Shown here piece after piece: positions 47,214 to 59,900 of a stretch of DNA of 64,000 nucleotides. Source of the DNA: Lepturacanthus savala (lineage: Eukaryota; Chordata; Actinopteri; Scombriformes; Trichiuridae); the NCBI GenBank assembly GCA_030544235.1, contig CM060462.1, positions 32,892,526-32,956,525 of the forward strand, written 5' to 3'. A model generated the notes under the pieces. That model made no database searches, was not told the origin of the DNA, and worked only from the letters and a program-made list of their open reading frames with translations. The stretch's first letter is position 1; every line of letters begins with the position of its first letter. Both the position numbers and the translations under genes were made by a program.

Positions 47214-50200
47214 GTTTGCTATTACTTAATTAACCGGTGTGCTCATTGTTCCCTTTTCTCCACTGGAAGTTTGTCATCGAAGTCTGTTTCTACTATAATC
47301 GGTTTTCGTTCATTTGTAAAATGCTGCCATATTTCCTTAGGACAGTTGAAGAATAATAAAAAGACCTGCATGACCTGCAAAGCTGTCATCATTAAGCAAA
47401 AATACAAGTTATCCCACGCAGATATTGACTCTCAGAACAATATGTTTCATGGGGCTGTTTAATAATCAGTTTCAGTTCAGCAGAAAGGTCAACACACTAA
47501 TTGATCTGCTGCTGTTTGTGTTTATTTATAATAAATCTACCTGATATATGCAGATTGCTGGTTAGCAGTGCTGGCCCAAGGCAGAAGCAAACTAAGCAAC
47601 TGCTTAGGGCCCAAATCCATGCATCATTTACTGATTAGACTGATCAGCTGACCTAGCAGTGACCCTGAGCGTCTACAGTATATTGGTATGCTTTAGAGGC
47701 TTGCTTTATGAAAAACAAGAAAAAAGAAACAGATGACAGTAACAATGATCATTGCATCACATTTTTGTTATTTAAGTTAGAATTTTACCAAAATAAGTCC
47801 ACGTTTACCTTAAGAAAATGTATATGTTTAATTAAACAGTGGGTCTCATAATTTATTTTATTTTATAATCCATCCAACAAAGCATGATTTAAATCCTGTA
47901 TTTTTTACAAGAGAGTTCAGTATGAGCACTCACCATTATGCTCCATGAAGTCGTGATATAGTTTCTGAGTTTTCCAGGTGCACCTGAACGCATCCTGAAA
48001 TTTGGAACTCAGATATGTGGTCACACAATCAATCTTTACATGTTTAAATGGAGATAGTGCAACATTAATAACACATTTTTCTGTGGTCTGATTATCAAAA
48101 CATATTCATTATTGATTTATACATATTTTAAAAGTTTCATACTACTATGCAGTCAATCAAAAACTGGTTCTGTGCTCCTTAAAGTAATCAAATCACTTGA
48201 TGATCTATCACTTTTAAAAAAAATTTAAATTCATTTTCATTGCATTCATTTTTAGCGATTTATAGAAACAGGGCCCCTTAAACTTATTCAGCTTAGGGCC
48301 TCCAGATGAGACAAATCAATAATGTCTCTGACAGATCAGACCGGACATTAGGCTGACTGAATGAATGGTGGCAGAGAAGGTAGAAGAGAGAGTGATTCGT
48401 AATAAACAGTCCTTTCAACACCCAGACAGAATGCATGATACAGTACATACATTTGTAATAAACATTTGCTGGTGAGCGTCGGCTACTTGACAAAATAAAA
48501 CCTGGAGAATGTGCAGACAACTTCAAGAAATTCACTATGGGATAATCAGTCAATAATAAACTGCAGCAGGTGCATATTTAGCGTAACTAACGTTTTCTTA
48601 ATTTAGTAACTAGATTTTTTAAATTGTAGTCATTTTACAGGAAACTGAATGCATGTAATAGATAATGTGAGATATTTCACAGCCCTACAACAGTCATATA
48701 ATATTGAGATGTGTACAAACAAATGTACACAAATACTGTATATATACAGTACATCCTGCAGTATGTAAATAGACTTGCCGGATGTGTTCAGAAGTAACTG
48801 CAGTATTTGGTGTTTATTGCTATGCAGAGTTTAAGCAAAGGTGAGAAAAATGCATGAGTATTGATTAATCTTCCAAGGAGTCAAAGCCACTTTAACTGCA
48901 GTTGTCTTGTTTAGTTCCAGCCTGTCCTGGTAAGCACTATGTGAATGTATATGTGCTCTTTACTGTGACGTCTAATATGTGATGTCATCTCACACACGTG
49001 TGTGGGGGTTGCACTGTACAGTGAATGCTGTGTTGAGCTCTGCACCTCCTAGTCAGCGTTATGACGAATGTCACGTTTGCCACCAGCTCTCCAGTTTTAA
49101 TATGCTGCCAGTGAGTTTTACAACATGCTGCAGTGTGTTTTGTGTTCTGATAGTCCTTAAATGCATTCACCTGTAACTTCAGCTCCCAGGTCACTTGCCT
49201 TGAGGCTTAAAATAGTAATAGCAATGTTAAAATCTGTGTTAAAATAGGCAGGATGAGAGCTACACTAGCTACTAGTGACACAAAGTGGGAAATGTGTTTA
49301 TTTTCTGTATATGTGTACATTTGTCTTTGTGCTGCTGAAATCTTTAGTTTACTAGCACTAGTCCTTCCATCCAGTAACATCTAATAAAATTGGCATACAG
49401 CCCTGTCAGCAGCCATCACAGCTACGGGTGGGAGGGCACTCCTCTGGGACAGCCCTCTCCTATCATTTGCCGTTTAAGTGGAACTAGGAATGTCCTTTCC
49501 CCGGGCCCTGACGACCCGACTTCCTTTGCATTTGCAGAACCAGCCGAAGCCCATGAGCAAATTCAGCTTTTCTCTCTCACACACACACGCATCTGTAACA
49601 TTATTATGTAAACCCACTGCAGTGAATGTCTGCCCTGCTGCCTGCTTACACACAACATCCTTCTGTATGCATTCACATTTGTAAAATTTAAGTATGTATG
49701 TTTTTGCATAAAATCTGCTTGTAGAAAGGCTGCGGCATGATATAATTAGAACAAAGAAGGCGTGTTGTGGCAGTTGTGGTCAGGTGATTTGATGATTTGT
49801 AGTTGGCAGCAGTTTCTGCTTGCGGATGTGTGACGATATGTGACCTTAGTGAAGGAGTGCAATCCATTCATGCAATCTATCATTTCTGTAGATGACATCT
49901 GACCGCACTCACACCCAGAGGGCATGAATGCAACAAACAACAGACTCTACTGAATTGTGCATTTGCCAGAGCATCAACAAGTCTGTGGTGGGAAGTGCCT
50001 CTTAGTTTATTTTACTTTCATAAGCGAATACATTGTGCTGTGAGTAGCCAAGCATGCCGGGAGTTCAGAGCAGACAAGGAGGTCTGCCTGTTGGAGCTGT
50101 TGTGACAAGGAGAATAATTGCATCACAACCAGCGTGACACACAGTTCAGTCAAGGAGGAGTGTATTAAAATTCACAAGGTTCAATGGTCAGTGCTGGTCT

Positions 50201-50645
50201 CACAGAGAAGATGCTCATTGATGCAGAAGATGCAACGACAAACATGACAGTCGGTGGGCAAAACCGATCCACTCCACAGAGCACTGCATGCTTCACGCAC
50301 AGAGGAAGAGTCCCACTGAACCTCTGAATTCTTGGATTGTCGAAACCCTCCTCAGCCTCTGTTACAAGTCTGAGAGTCTGCAGACAGGCGAGTGTGTGTC
50401 TGAGACATCAGGACAAAAAACTGAAACAGGCGGACGTGTGGCTTCTCATTTAAAGTCTTCTTGTGCCTTGGGCAGTGTTTGTGTTTGCTGTTTATTTTCC
50501 AAATGCAAACATTCATTATCTTTGCACATTTTTCCTCATGTCCCCCCTTTGTCTTGTGTCCATGTACACAAATGTATATAGTATATTCAATGGTAAAATA
50601 CATTAAAAATAATCTAAAAAGTCATATTCATTAACATACATTTTG

Positions 50646-50650
<5 letters not shown>
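47214..50650. other. no recognisable gene
   Basis: AT-rich sequence. An 18-bp perfect palindrome TACTGTATATATACAGTA lies at 48734-48751. Short ORFs show no motif. Confidence 0.4.

Positions 50651-50692
<42 letters not shown>
50651..50692. repeat. (TA)n microsatellite
   Basis: About 20 TA units. Confidence 0.95.
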
Positions 50693-50694
<2 letters not shown>

Positions 50695-50972
50695 TATTTG
50701 AATCGAATGAAATATGTTTTTTCTGTTACAATATTTATTTATTTATTTTTTTTTAAGCCAAACACAGTTTAATTGGTCCAGTCCTTGGAAAAAGGATGAA
50801 TGGTAATGGTTTGAAAATAGATTCACTCTTTTTATAATCAACATGATGGAAACGGAATAAAAGATTTAAAAATAAAGATACAGATCACGTTCAACTCATC
50901 CTTCCTTCCGTTGTGTTACGTTCTACCTGACCCACCAGTTAATTGGCTCATGACACGCTTTCTTCATCCTGC

Positions 50973-51149
50973 ATGTTCTTTTATCAAAGACACTGTACCA
51001 CACATCATAGATCTGTTCCACTTCATTGGGACATTTAAATACTTTCTGTTCTCACCATCCTCAGGGAACTGGAACACATCTGGAAAGTGCAGCTTCAACA
51101 TTATCTCCATATCATGCAATTTCTCCCTGACTGCCATGACCATTCCTCC
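50973..51149 (-). pseudogene. unidentified coding-like segment
   Basis: The minus strand reads MVMAVREKLHDMEIMLKLHF then PDVFQFPEDGENRK and VPMKWNRSMMCGTVSLIKEH, with a stop at about 50971. It has a natural amino-acid mix, unlike the surrounding frames. Minus-strand frames upstream (to 51562) are open in pieces. I recognise no family. Confidence 0.3.
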
Positions 51150-52029
51150 ACCAGTTCACTGTTATATGAGGAAAGAAAGACAGCTGACATTCATGCCTCT
51201 TTACGTTCTTCTTAGTTTTAAATTTTCTGCAAATGGCATCATGTATATCCAGTAAGGTTTTAAATTCAGAGTTTGTACTGAACTTTACTTGTCTAACAGT
51301 GAGTGATTTTGGGAAACTGCAGGAAGTTCCCTGATTCAAATGTCTAAATTCGTCAGTTATTGGCCAATAAACAAATGAGCTACAAATCTTGTGAGGTTGC
51401 TGATGTGTAGTTTTCAGCCAGTGCCAGTACAAAGCCTGCTGATGAAAGCTTTGCATTTGCAATATTAGGAACTAGTTGTAGGTAGCAACATTCCTTTGGA
51501 AGAATCACAAACGCTGCACAGTAAGTGACACGTTTCCTATCACCCAGCAGTAGTTGGTTCATCAGAGAAGAGCCTCACACCACAAATTCACACTTCAACT
51601 CAATTGAGTGTGAAGCAGCTGACTGACATTGTACAGGGAATACTGTTTGGATCTCTGTAAATACATCTTATAGCCATCTGGAGATTCTTACTTGAATTAC
51701 TGTTATTTGACCCATGTTTAGGTTTGAGAGCAGTAAAAACACAATAAATACTCTCCTGCAAAAACTGAAACTAAAAAGTCTCATCCTCCTTTATTTACAT
51801 GCCTGTTTTTGGGAAACCTGTTGTATTTTATGTGAATCCGTCAGGTCAAAACAAATGTGACAAGTTAAATTTGTGTAAAACAACCCCATATCCTATGGTT
51901 ATTCCTTTGGGGCTGATAAATGAGAATATTTGGATTTTAGGGGATTCAATTTTGAAATCCATTGGCTATCATCTGACGATGGATTAACTTCTCAGGGCAG
52001 GTCCCAACGTTTCCCTGAATCTACTGGAG

Positions 52030-52200
52030 CTGCTGGGGTCTGAGAGCTGTACAAGCTAAAAAAAAAAAAAAAAAAGCTAATAAAAAGCTTAATCGTGAAC
52101 AGACTTAAATCTAACCTTAAATCCAAAGACATGCAACCACAGCCTGCTCAAAGATGATTGGTCAATACTATGCAGTCTACAGACAGAAACTGGAACATTT
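52030..52200. repeat. copy of the 63-kb repeat family
   Basis: Contains GCTAATAAAAAGCTTA after a poly(A), then CATGCAACCACAGCCTGCTC and TGGTCAATACTATGCAG, the same order as 63105-63290. Only one GCTAATAAAAAGCT unit is present here. Confidence 0.55.
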
Positions 52201-53017
52201 TTGCAAACTAATTAGCACTCACCTCCATATTCTGCATATTATGTATGCAGGATCTTCATATGCATGTACAGAATCTGTTTATAAAGATTAGGCTAGATTA
52301 AGCCAGTTAAAGGGGCCAAAAATTCACAACAAGCAAACACTAGAAAAAAAAATGAATGCCGTACAGAACAAATTTCAAACAAAGAGACAAGTTTATATCT
52401 CTGTAGGTTCACTGACTTACATAATTCCCCTTATGTTGGGCCAATTAAAATGAAAAGACACAGAAAGACCTTCAGATAAAACAGCCTGCGGGAAAAATCG
52501 ATCAAAATATAAGTAAAGGACAGCTTTGGTTGGATTATGTATTTATGGTGCCAGTTAATATATTGTAGCATCATGGCCATTTCTCCCTCTGGATTTATTA
52601 GAGATCAGTTGTGCATGAGCTGGCAGCACTCAAATACCCTGCAGAGACTAGACATTATAATAAATTCCTTTACTTTTCTTGCAGTTGACAAACAAATGGC
52701 ATTAAAAGATGCTTAAAATGCTGTCAAGGTGCTCAGATTCTGAGTTGATCAAGGATGGAATTTGCTTAAACACTACATACATCCAGAGTAATTTTAAACC
52801 ACATAGAGGAAATATCAACACCAAGTGATGTTAACATATACTTTAAAATCTAATACCTTCATCTAACTTCTTCTTCATCTAACTAACTAAAAGTAACGTT
52901 AGAGATGACATTAGACTTTTTGAAATAATTTTAAGGTTTTTCAAGTAGAATGAAGACCATTATTTTACTTTACGTATTATTTTTTCCAAAGAAGAAATGT
53001 TTTCTGCAAGTTGTTAA

Positions 53018-53628
53018 TTAGATAGTTTGGTATTTTTGACATGAATCTGTATAGCATCAAACTCATAGCTCATAACAGCGATGCTGATATCAACATGCCT
53101 ACACCGCCAAACAACTGAAAAAAGTTGTGTTGACTATTGCACAGCAGTCAGCAGGATGACAGCGTGCACTATCAATATCAGGAAGACTCCCAGGACTTCC
53201 GGGAGACTTGGGATGATACAAGCTGTAAAGATAATATACATATGTGTAAAAATGGGGCACACTTGCTGAATGTGCCTGAATCTCCTCATTTTTATTGCTT
53301 TTTTGTGACGGATGTAGCTCCGGTCGTCTTGCGGCAGCGCGTAGGGATACGAAGGGAGAGAAAGTAGGACCAAGTGATTAAGAGCTGGGACTTTTTCATG
53401 GATATTGTTTTTGTGATGCATATAAATCACTCTTTTGAACACATGCTGTATGAGAAGAAAGACGTTTTATTTTAGTGTCCCACCGAAACCTGCCGGACTA
53501 CTAATGATTTGACCAGAACCGGACCAGAACTCGGCTCACAGGACACTGTCGGGGGTAAGTCAGTGTGAGTGTACGACACTGATGATAGGGATGCTATTCA
53601 GGTCAAAAATATTGAACTATCCCTTTAA
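53018..53628. mobile_element. non-autonomous DNA transposon with ~35-bp inverted ends
   Basis: The left end GATAGTTTGGTATTTTTGAC is mirrored by the right end, which reverse-complemented reads GATAGTTCAATATTTTTGAC; both continue to AGCATC after a 6-bp indel. About 610 bp with no transposase. The right half recurs at 36820-37140. Class not identified. Confidence 0.65.
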
Positions 53629-55859
53629 GAGTTGAGGGTTTTCTGTGTCTGTCATGATATGCTGTAACAAATATGTGCTGCTAGCTTCAGGGGCAGTCAG
53701 TAAACTCAACTTACTTTTCTTACTTAAGGACTGCCATGAATTTTCTATGTTAACTCACATTTATAATCTTTCACATAGACAAAATTAGTCAAATATGCTG
53801 TGCCCATAGTAATTACAATAATTTGTTATATTTACAATTTTCAATCTTAAGTAAAACTAAAGTATATTTATTACTTTTTATGACAAAACAAAGTAAATCA
53901 CAAACATTTAAAATATATGAAACTTCAATGATGGATGTAACGCTTTTAACAGTATACTACATAACACAGCTCAGATACTGTATACTCAAACTACTGTTCA
54001 TCTCATAAATTCCATAAAGTCACTACATAATGCTTTCACTGATTATTCAAGGTTCTCAATCAGCTAGGTTTTAAGTAACTTGGCATTGAATGCCCAAGAC
54101 TAGGATGGATGTTATATATTTTGCTGAGTTGTGTACAACCAAATTGTGCCTGACAATTTTCAAACCTAGAGAAATCTGTCATTTTAATCAAGGTGTTACG
54201 AGCACAAGATGACGATCGTCTTCGTGGCTGGTTGACTCGCAGCTCCTCTGTGTCTGGAACTGGATCCAAGAAATACAGAATTTTTAACATGAAACCCTTT
54301 CATTCAGTGTTTTAATCACCGGGTTTGTTAGTTGTGAACATGGGAAGACCGCTGTGGGTAATTTATCTCCAGTAAATAACTCCAGAACAACAAACACACA
54401 AGGAATCCTAACCGGGGGACACTAAACCGTACAGTGGTTATTTAACAATGAGGACAACAACTCTGATGATCCCACACTACTTATACATATACACTTATAA
54501 CATCTATACATCTATGTCTTTTGATTGAGAGAACTAGACATATTGTGTGTTTAAAGATTGATTGAGTACAGGTTGAGGGTTTAAGTCACAGTGCAACAGC
54601 GCTGTTAATATATTACAACACATATGGTACCATGTGCTCCTCTATTGATGTTACATCATATATTACATATACATACATATATTACATCATTATCCGTTCA
54701 CTACCTGTAATTGATAAATTGAACATGTGCAAAAAAAAAAAAAAAGCTTCTTCCGGGCTCAAGAGTAGCCAATGATCTTCATTTGTGCTTTTCCTCCGTG
54801 AAACGTGTAATTAATTGAGCTGGTGTTCCTGCCCTCACAATAGCAACGTCAATAATTCCTTTAAGTGTATTAGACATTGTGGCTGTATAATGAATTTAAT
54901 CAAGTTAAAAATTGCTAAAGCAGTGTGCAGTGGGGCCCAATCAATTAATCAGAGGTCCTGGGATTTAAAGTCCTAAAAGTAATGGGAATAGTTTCGCGAA
55001 ATCTGTGCACTTTGCTGTCGTGTTTAAGTTTAGTAGCAATTTTACAATGAAGAGGAAAGATGATCTACATTTAGAAGAATGAAATAAATCATAATTGTAC
55101 TGAATAAAAAAAAGTCAAGTGGTGTTATTAATAGAAGCTGCTGTGTCATCTTACCAAACAAATTGATATTTTAACAACCTGTAACAAAGTGAAAATAAGT
55201 TGTTATTCCCCAATTCTGATGATGATATTTTTGCAAATGGTGGTAATTAATAAGTTATTGGCCAGAAAAATTGCAGGAAATCTTTCTTTCTCTTTCAGGT
55301 AATGATTACAAATTTCTTTGGGTGAAAACAAGTTTGCTGGCAACCTCATTCATCACTGCATATAATTAAAACTCAAAAGAAGTTGGGGAATGATTCATCA
55401 TAATTTAGAGCATTCCCTTCAGCATAGACTCCTCACAAAGTCTCTAACAGGAGTTGGTTTGTAGTAAAAGCCTGAGCAGGCACCTTTTCTAGTAATCTCC
55501 CACCCTGGCAGTGTACAGCTTGCTTTTTAGCTTTTTCCATTTCTGCAACAATACACAAGAGATTAAAGACAAAGCTACAATTAGTATTATGTTAATAGCT
55601 TTTCAATGAACAAGCTAATTGCTCTTTACTGTTGTTTGACAAGGTACAAAACTGCACAATGATGATGACGGAACACTTTAAGTCTGATCATATTCATCAA
55701 GAGTGACTTGGAAAGCTGAAAATAATAGATTAGCCTTAAAGGATGATTAGAAACAATGACAATATAAAAAAATGTTTTTTAAAATGTATTGTATTAAATT
55801 GTATTAAATGTATATGCTTTGCTTTCTAGTTCTTTATACATCTGATTTCCACTCATAAT
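53629..55859. other. no recognisable gene
   Basis: AT-rich flank of the LTR retrotransposon. A poly(A) run lies near 54730. Nothing coding noticed. Confidence 0.4.
55856..55859. repeat. target site duplication TAAT (left)
   Basis: TAAT directly before the 5' LTR is repeated at 62403-62406 directly after the 3' LTR. The neighbouring A makes a 5-bp reading possible. Confidence 0.75.
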
Positions 55860-56236
55860 TGTCACGCCCAGCGTTGCCATGCTGGGGGTGCGCACTTCTC
55901 CTTTTGAATAGTTAACTTTAACCTGACCATTTCTGTCCCTCCAGACCAAAGGGGGCGCTGTCTAAAACTACAACACCTGTGCTAGAAAGGGCCGGGAAGT
56001 TCAAAAATGGGCCCAAAGTTGTCATTCGCTCTCTGGCTGCTGGCTTGGGAGGTTTGGTGGTGTTGGCTCTCTTCATACGTGGAGGCCCCGCATGGGCCGA
56101 CACGAGCTCTTTTCTTTCTTTTATTCTTCTTTATTTTCTCCCTAGAATCTATACATTGAATAAAACTGGTTAACCTGAACGAAACGGTGTGGTCTCCCTT
56201 TATGTTGTGCCTACTTTGAGCCAAGTGGTCATAACA
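55860..56236 (+). repeat. 5' LTR (377 bp)
   Basis: Begins TGTCACGCCCAGCG and ends GTGGTCATAACA. A small inverted repeat CCCAGC/GCTGGG (55867-55886) lies near the start. AATAAA is at 56159-56164. No clear TATA box is visible, so transcription may start from a TATA-less promoter. The 61- and 64-codon frames inside are repeated in the other LTR and are not genes. Confidence 0.95.
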
Positions 56237-56238
56237 TA

Positions 56239-56256
56239 TGGGGGCTCATCCCAAAA
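56239..56256 (+). promoter_or_regulatory. primer binding site, tRNA-Pro type
   Basis: Two bases after the LTR, TGGGGGCTCATCC differs at one of 13 positions from the classic tRNA-Pro primer site of gammaretroviruses (TGGGGGCTCGTCC). The match weakens after that. Confidence 0.75.
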
Positions 56257-56786
56257 CTTGATTAATTATGATTATCATTTATTATTATATTTAATTTGTT
56301 TAGAATTGGTTTATCACCTTTTGGCGATAATATTGTGTGTAATTGTTGGGGAGTTGCATCGTTTTGATAATTCGGGTTAAAATTGTCTTAGGATAATTAG
56401 AATTAGGTATTGTTTTCTATGTGATTATGTTTTTTGATAAATTGTTTTGAATTTGAGCGCATTGTTTCTTTTTCTCCCTTGATTGTTGGGTGGGAGTGTC
56501 GAAAGTGCGCTGTGCTTGCGCTGCTGGATGACGTGTTGCGGAGCTTTTCATTTCCCCAATTAGAACGCGTTAGCGTTTGGGTTAGCTGCTGTCACTGAAG
56601 CCTGGGCGAGGGCACCGCCTTGGAAATCCGGCTGGAATGGCGTTTTGTCAGGACGGTACGGCTCCAATAGGTATTGGTGAGTAAATGATCCTTGCTCTGG
56701 GGCTCAGTGTGAAGATAGGTTAGTTAGTGGGGGGTAAATGTTTAGGGGGAAACTCCGTTGTCGTCCTGTCGTGCGAGTGTCCGTCC

Positions 56787-56832
56787 GCTTCGCCCGGTAA
56801 AGCGTTTGCGCTTCACCCGGTAAAACGTTTGC
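56787..56832. repeat. 23-bp tandem duplication in the leader
   Basis: GCTTCGCCCGGTAAAGCGTT TGC at 56787-56809 is followed directly by the same unit with two changes at 56810-56832. Confidence 0.9.
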
Positions 56833-56976
56833 ATTCTCTTGATGGATTAATTGGGTAAGTAGCTTACTTTTGTTTGGGAGCCAGCTTTGGTATATGTTTA
56901 AGCCAGTTGCATTTTATTGGTGGTGGCCGCGCGTATTTTTGTGTATTGGTATTTGTTTGTGGACTTTTGCGGGAAG

Positions 56977-59900
56977 ATGAGTACTCTCGAAAAGTTTTTG
57001 GAATCTCCTTCCGAGATTTTGTTTGCGGCGCTGACTAAAGATCAGTTGATTAGTGTGGCTGATCATTATGACATTCAATTGCCAAAGACTGCGTTTAAAA
57101 AGGAGGATTTAGTTCGGGAGGTCCGCGCTAGGCTAGTAGAGATGCAGGTGCTTCCTAGCAGGTCCAGCGGGCACCCGAAAATGAGTGACTCCGGCTCTAC
57201 TGATCAGACTCCGCTGGCAAGTTCGTCTTTGTCGTATGACCAGCAAATCCAAATATTACAACTGCAGCATGAATTTAAGATGAAACAAATGAAGTTGGAG
57301 GCTGAAATGAAAAGTTTGGAGAAAGAAAAGGAACGCGAGTTTGAGATTGAGAGGCTTAGGCAGGCAGGTTTGGAGAGAGATAAGGAACGGGAATTGGAAG
57401 CGGAGAGGCTTAAACAGGCTGAACAACAACGGGAGGTTGAGCGCACGAGACTGCAGCTGGTAGCGGAGGGTAAACTCGGCAATGCTGCGTCCGCTCCCCA
57501 GTCGTTGGCCAGCATGATAAAGTTTCTTCCTAAGTTTAATGAACGTGATCCCGATGTCTTTTTTTCCTTATTTGAAAACATCGCTTCGGAACAAAGATGG
57601 AGCGACGATGATAAAACCTTGCTGTTGCAGACTTTGTTGATTGGCCGTGGGCAACAGGCATTTGTTGCCTTGCCTGCGTCAGAGAGGAAAGTGTACCAGT
57701 CTGTTAAAAAGGCCGTTTTAAAATCTTACGAGCTCATACCTGAGGCGTATAGGCAGCGTTTTAGATCTTGGAAAAAATCTGACAAGCAGACTTATTCAGA
57801 GTGGGTCGGAGACTTGTCTAGCTTCTTCCACCGCTGGCTTACAGCTGAAAATGTTAATTCATTTGAAGGGCTCTGTAATTTAATGATACTGGAACAGTTT
57901 AAAAATACTTTGCCTGATAGAATAACGACTTATCTTAACGAAAATAAGACAAACATTCCATCTGAAGCAGCAACTCTAGCTGATAATTTCTCTCTAACGC
58001 ATAAAATTCCATCTCGTGTTTTTAATTCTGACGCAAATCGCAGGGGGTTCCGTCCTAGCGGTGTTAGAGTGGATGCCAATACCAATAGTAGTGTGTTACC
58101 TGGGAAGCCACCTGGGTTCGACCCTGAAAAGGATTGTAATTATTGTTTTGGTCGGGGCCATTGGAAGAGGAATTGCCCTGTCTTGTTAGACCGTGATAAA
58201 AGAAAAAATGATGCGAGCAAGGTCGGTCTCTGTGCCGCGTCGGTACCTGCACGGTCTAAGCAACGTTCAAGAAGAGCGCCCGCGAAAAAGGTTGATCGGG
58301 GTCAGTGCACAGCCTCAATTGATACGTCAGTGACTACATCTGATTTCGTTAAACCTAGTTTAGTTGAATATGCACCTTTTGTCTCTGATGGATTTGTTTC
58401 ACTGGTGGATGACTCCAAACGTGTTCCAGTGAAAATCCTGCGTGATACAGGCGCTTCAGAGAGTTTTGTTTGTCAGTCTGTGTTGCCATTCTCATCTGTA
58501 TCGGACACGGGCAATGTGGTATTGGTGAAAGGAATAGGGTTGCAGTCTATTCCTGTGCCATTGCATAAAATTCAACTCTGCTCTGGTTTTGTAAATGGTG
58601 AAGTAGTCATTGCTGTTCGTCCTTCTTTGCCTATAGAGGGAATACATGTCATTGTGGGGAATAATTTGGCTCGTGACTGTGTTTTCCCTGAACAGGTTTC
58701 ACCTTCACCGGTAGTTATGACTACGGCCGTCCAACATGGTGAAGTGGACAGTAGTCAAAAAGACTTTCCGGATGTGTTCACGGCTTGTGCGGTGACGCGC
58801 GCCATGGCACGTGCATGTGATGCAGAGTCATCTGATGTAGGTAAGGTCTCGCCTGCGCGTGTGTGTATTCCAAAATTGCCAGCCCCTTTGTTGCAGTCTG
58901 ACATTGTTGAAGCTCAGAGAGAGGATGTAGGCTTGAAGAAATATTTTGATTTGGTTGACCGTGGTGTTGATGATTTGGACCACAGTTATTTTGTTAAAAA
59001 TGGCTTGTTACTGAGACGGTGGTCACCTAAAGGAGATGCCGTTGTGAGAGAGCAGATCTTTCAGGTGGTGATGCCGGAAAAGTTTAGAGAGCTTGTGCTA
59101 CGTGCAGCTCACGGTGAAGCAGCAGGACATTTTGGAGTGAGGAAAACCTATAATCACCTGCTGCAGCATTTTTATTGGCCCCGCATAAAGAGGGATGTAG
59201 CTAGGTTTGTTCAGGCCTGTCATGTTTGTCAGGTTGCTGGCAAACCAAATGTTGTTGTTAAGCCTGTGCCTTTAAAGCCAATCCCGTCTGTTGTCACACC
59301 TTTTGAGCATCTGATCATTGATTGTGTAGGTCCGTTGCCTCAGTCCAAGTCTGGATGTAGTTATTTGTTTACAGTGATGTGTCAAGCCACTCGATACCCG
59401 GCTGTATATGCGTTAAGATCTATAACTACAAAGTCGATTGTTAAATCTCTGTCTCAGTTTATCTCTGTGTTTGGTCTTCCTAAGGTCATTCAAAGTGACC
59501 GTGGCTCAAATTTTACATCAAAGACCTTTGTAGCTGCCTTGAAACAGCTCCACATTCGACATAATTTGAGCAGTGCATATCATGCACAAAGCCAAGGAGC
59601 CTTGGAACGTTTCCATGCTACCTTGAAATCTCTGCTGCGTGCGTACTGCGTGGAGATGGGTCGGGAATGGGAAGATGGATTGCCCTGGCTACTACTGGCA
59701 GCTAGAGCAGTAGTACAGGAGAGCACTGGTTTTAGTCCCAATGAGTTGGTCTTTGGTCATCAAGTTCGAACCCCTTTGTCTGTTTTGTCTAGTGATTTTG
59801 ATCCCTCAGAGGTGCCAAAGTCTTTGTCTGATTATGTGTGTGGTTTTCGACGCAGGTTGCTTTTGGCCTGTAAAATGGCCAGTGATAATTTAACTGCAGC

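Larger units (their letters stand above)
56237..56976 (+). other. gag-pol leader (5' untranslated region)
   Basis: 740 bp between the 5' LTR and the first ATG of the frame. It includes the primer binding site, a 23-bp tandem duplication at 56787-56832 and two good splice-donor matches (GTGAGT at about 56678, GTAAGT at about 56852). Spliced use is unproven. Confidence 0.7.

Noticed and set aside
48734..48751. 18-bp AT palindrome
   Set aside because: AT-rich palindromes are expected by chance in such sequence; no associated feature.
55918..56173. 61- and 64-codon ORFs in the LTRs (again at 62084-62339)
   Set aside because: Present only because the LTR is duplicated; on both strands of U3/R sequence with no motif.
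56917..56976. Extension of gag-pol by 20 codons from a TTG
   Set aside because: TTG is an unlikely eukaryotic start; the first ATG at 56977 has A at -3 and begins a Gag-like sequence.
57204..57581. 125-codon ORF antisense to gag
   Set aside because: Mirror of the coiled-coil coding sequence (Ser/Leu/Arg-rich); no independent support.
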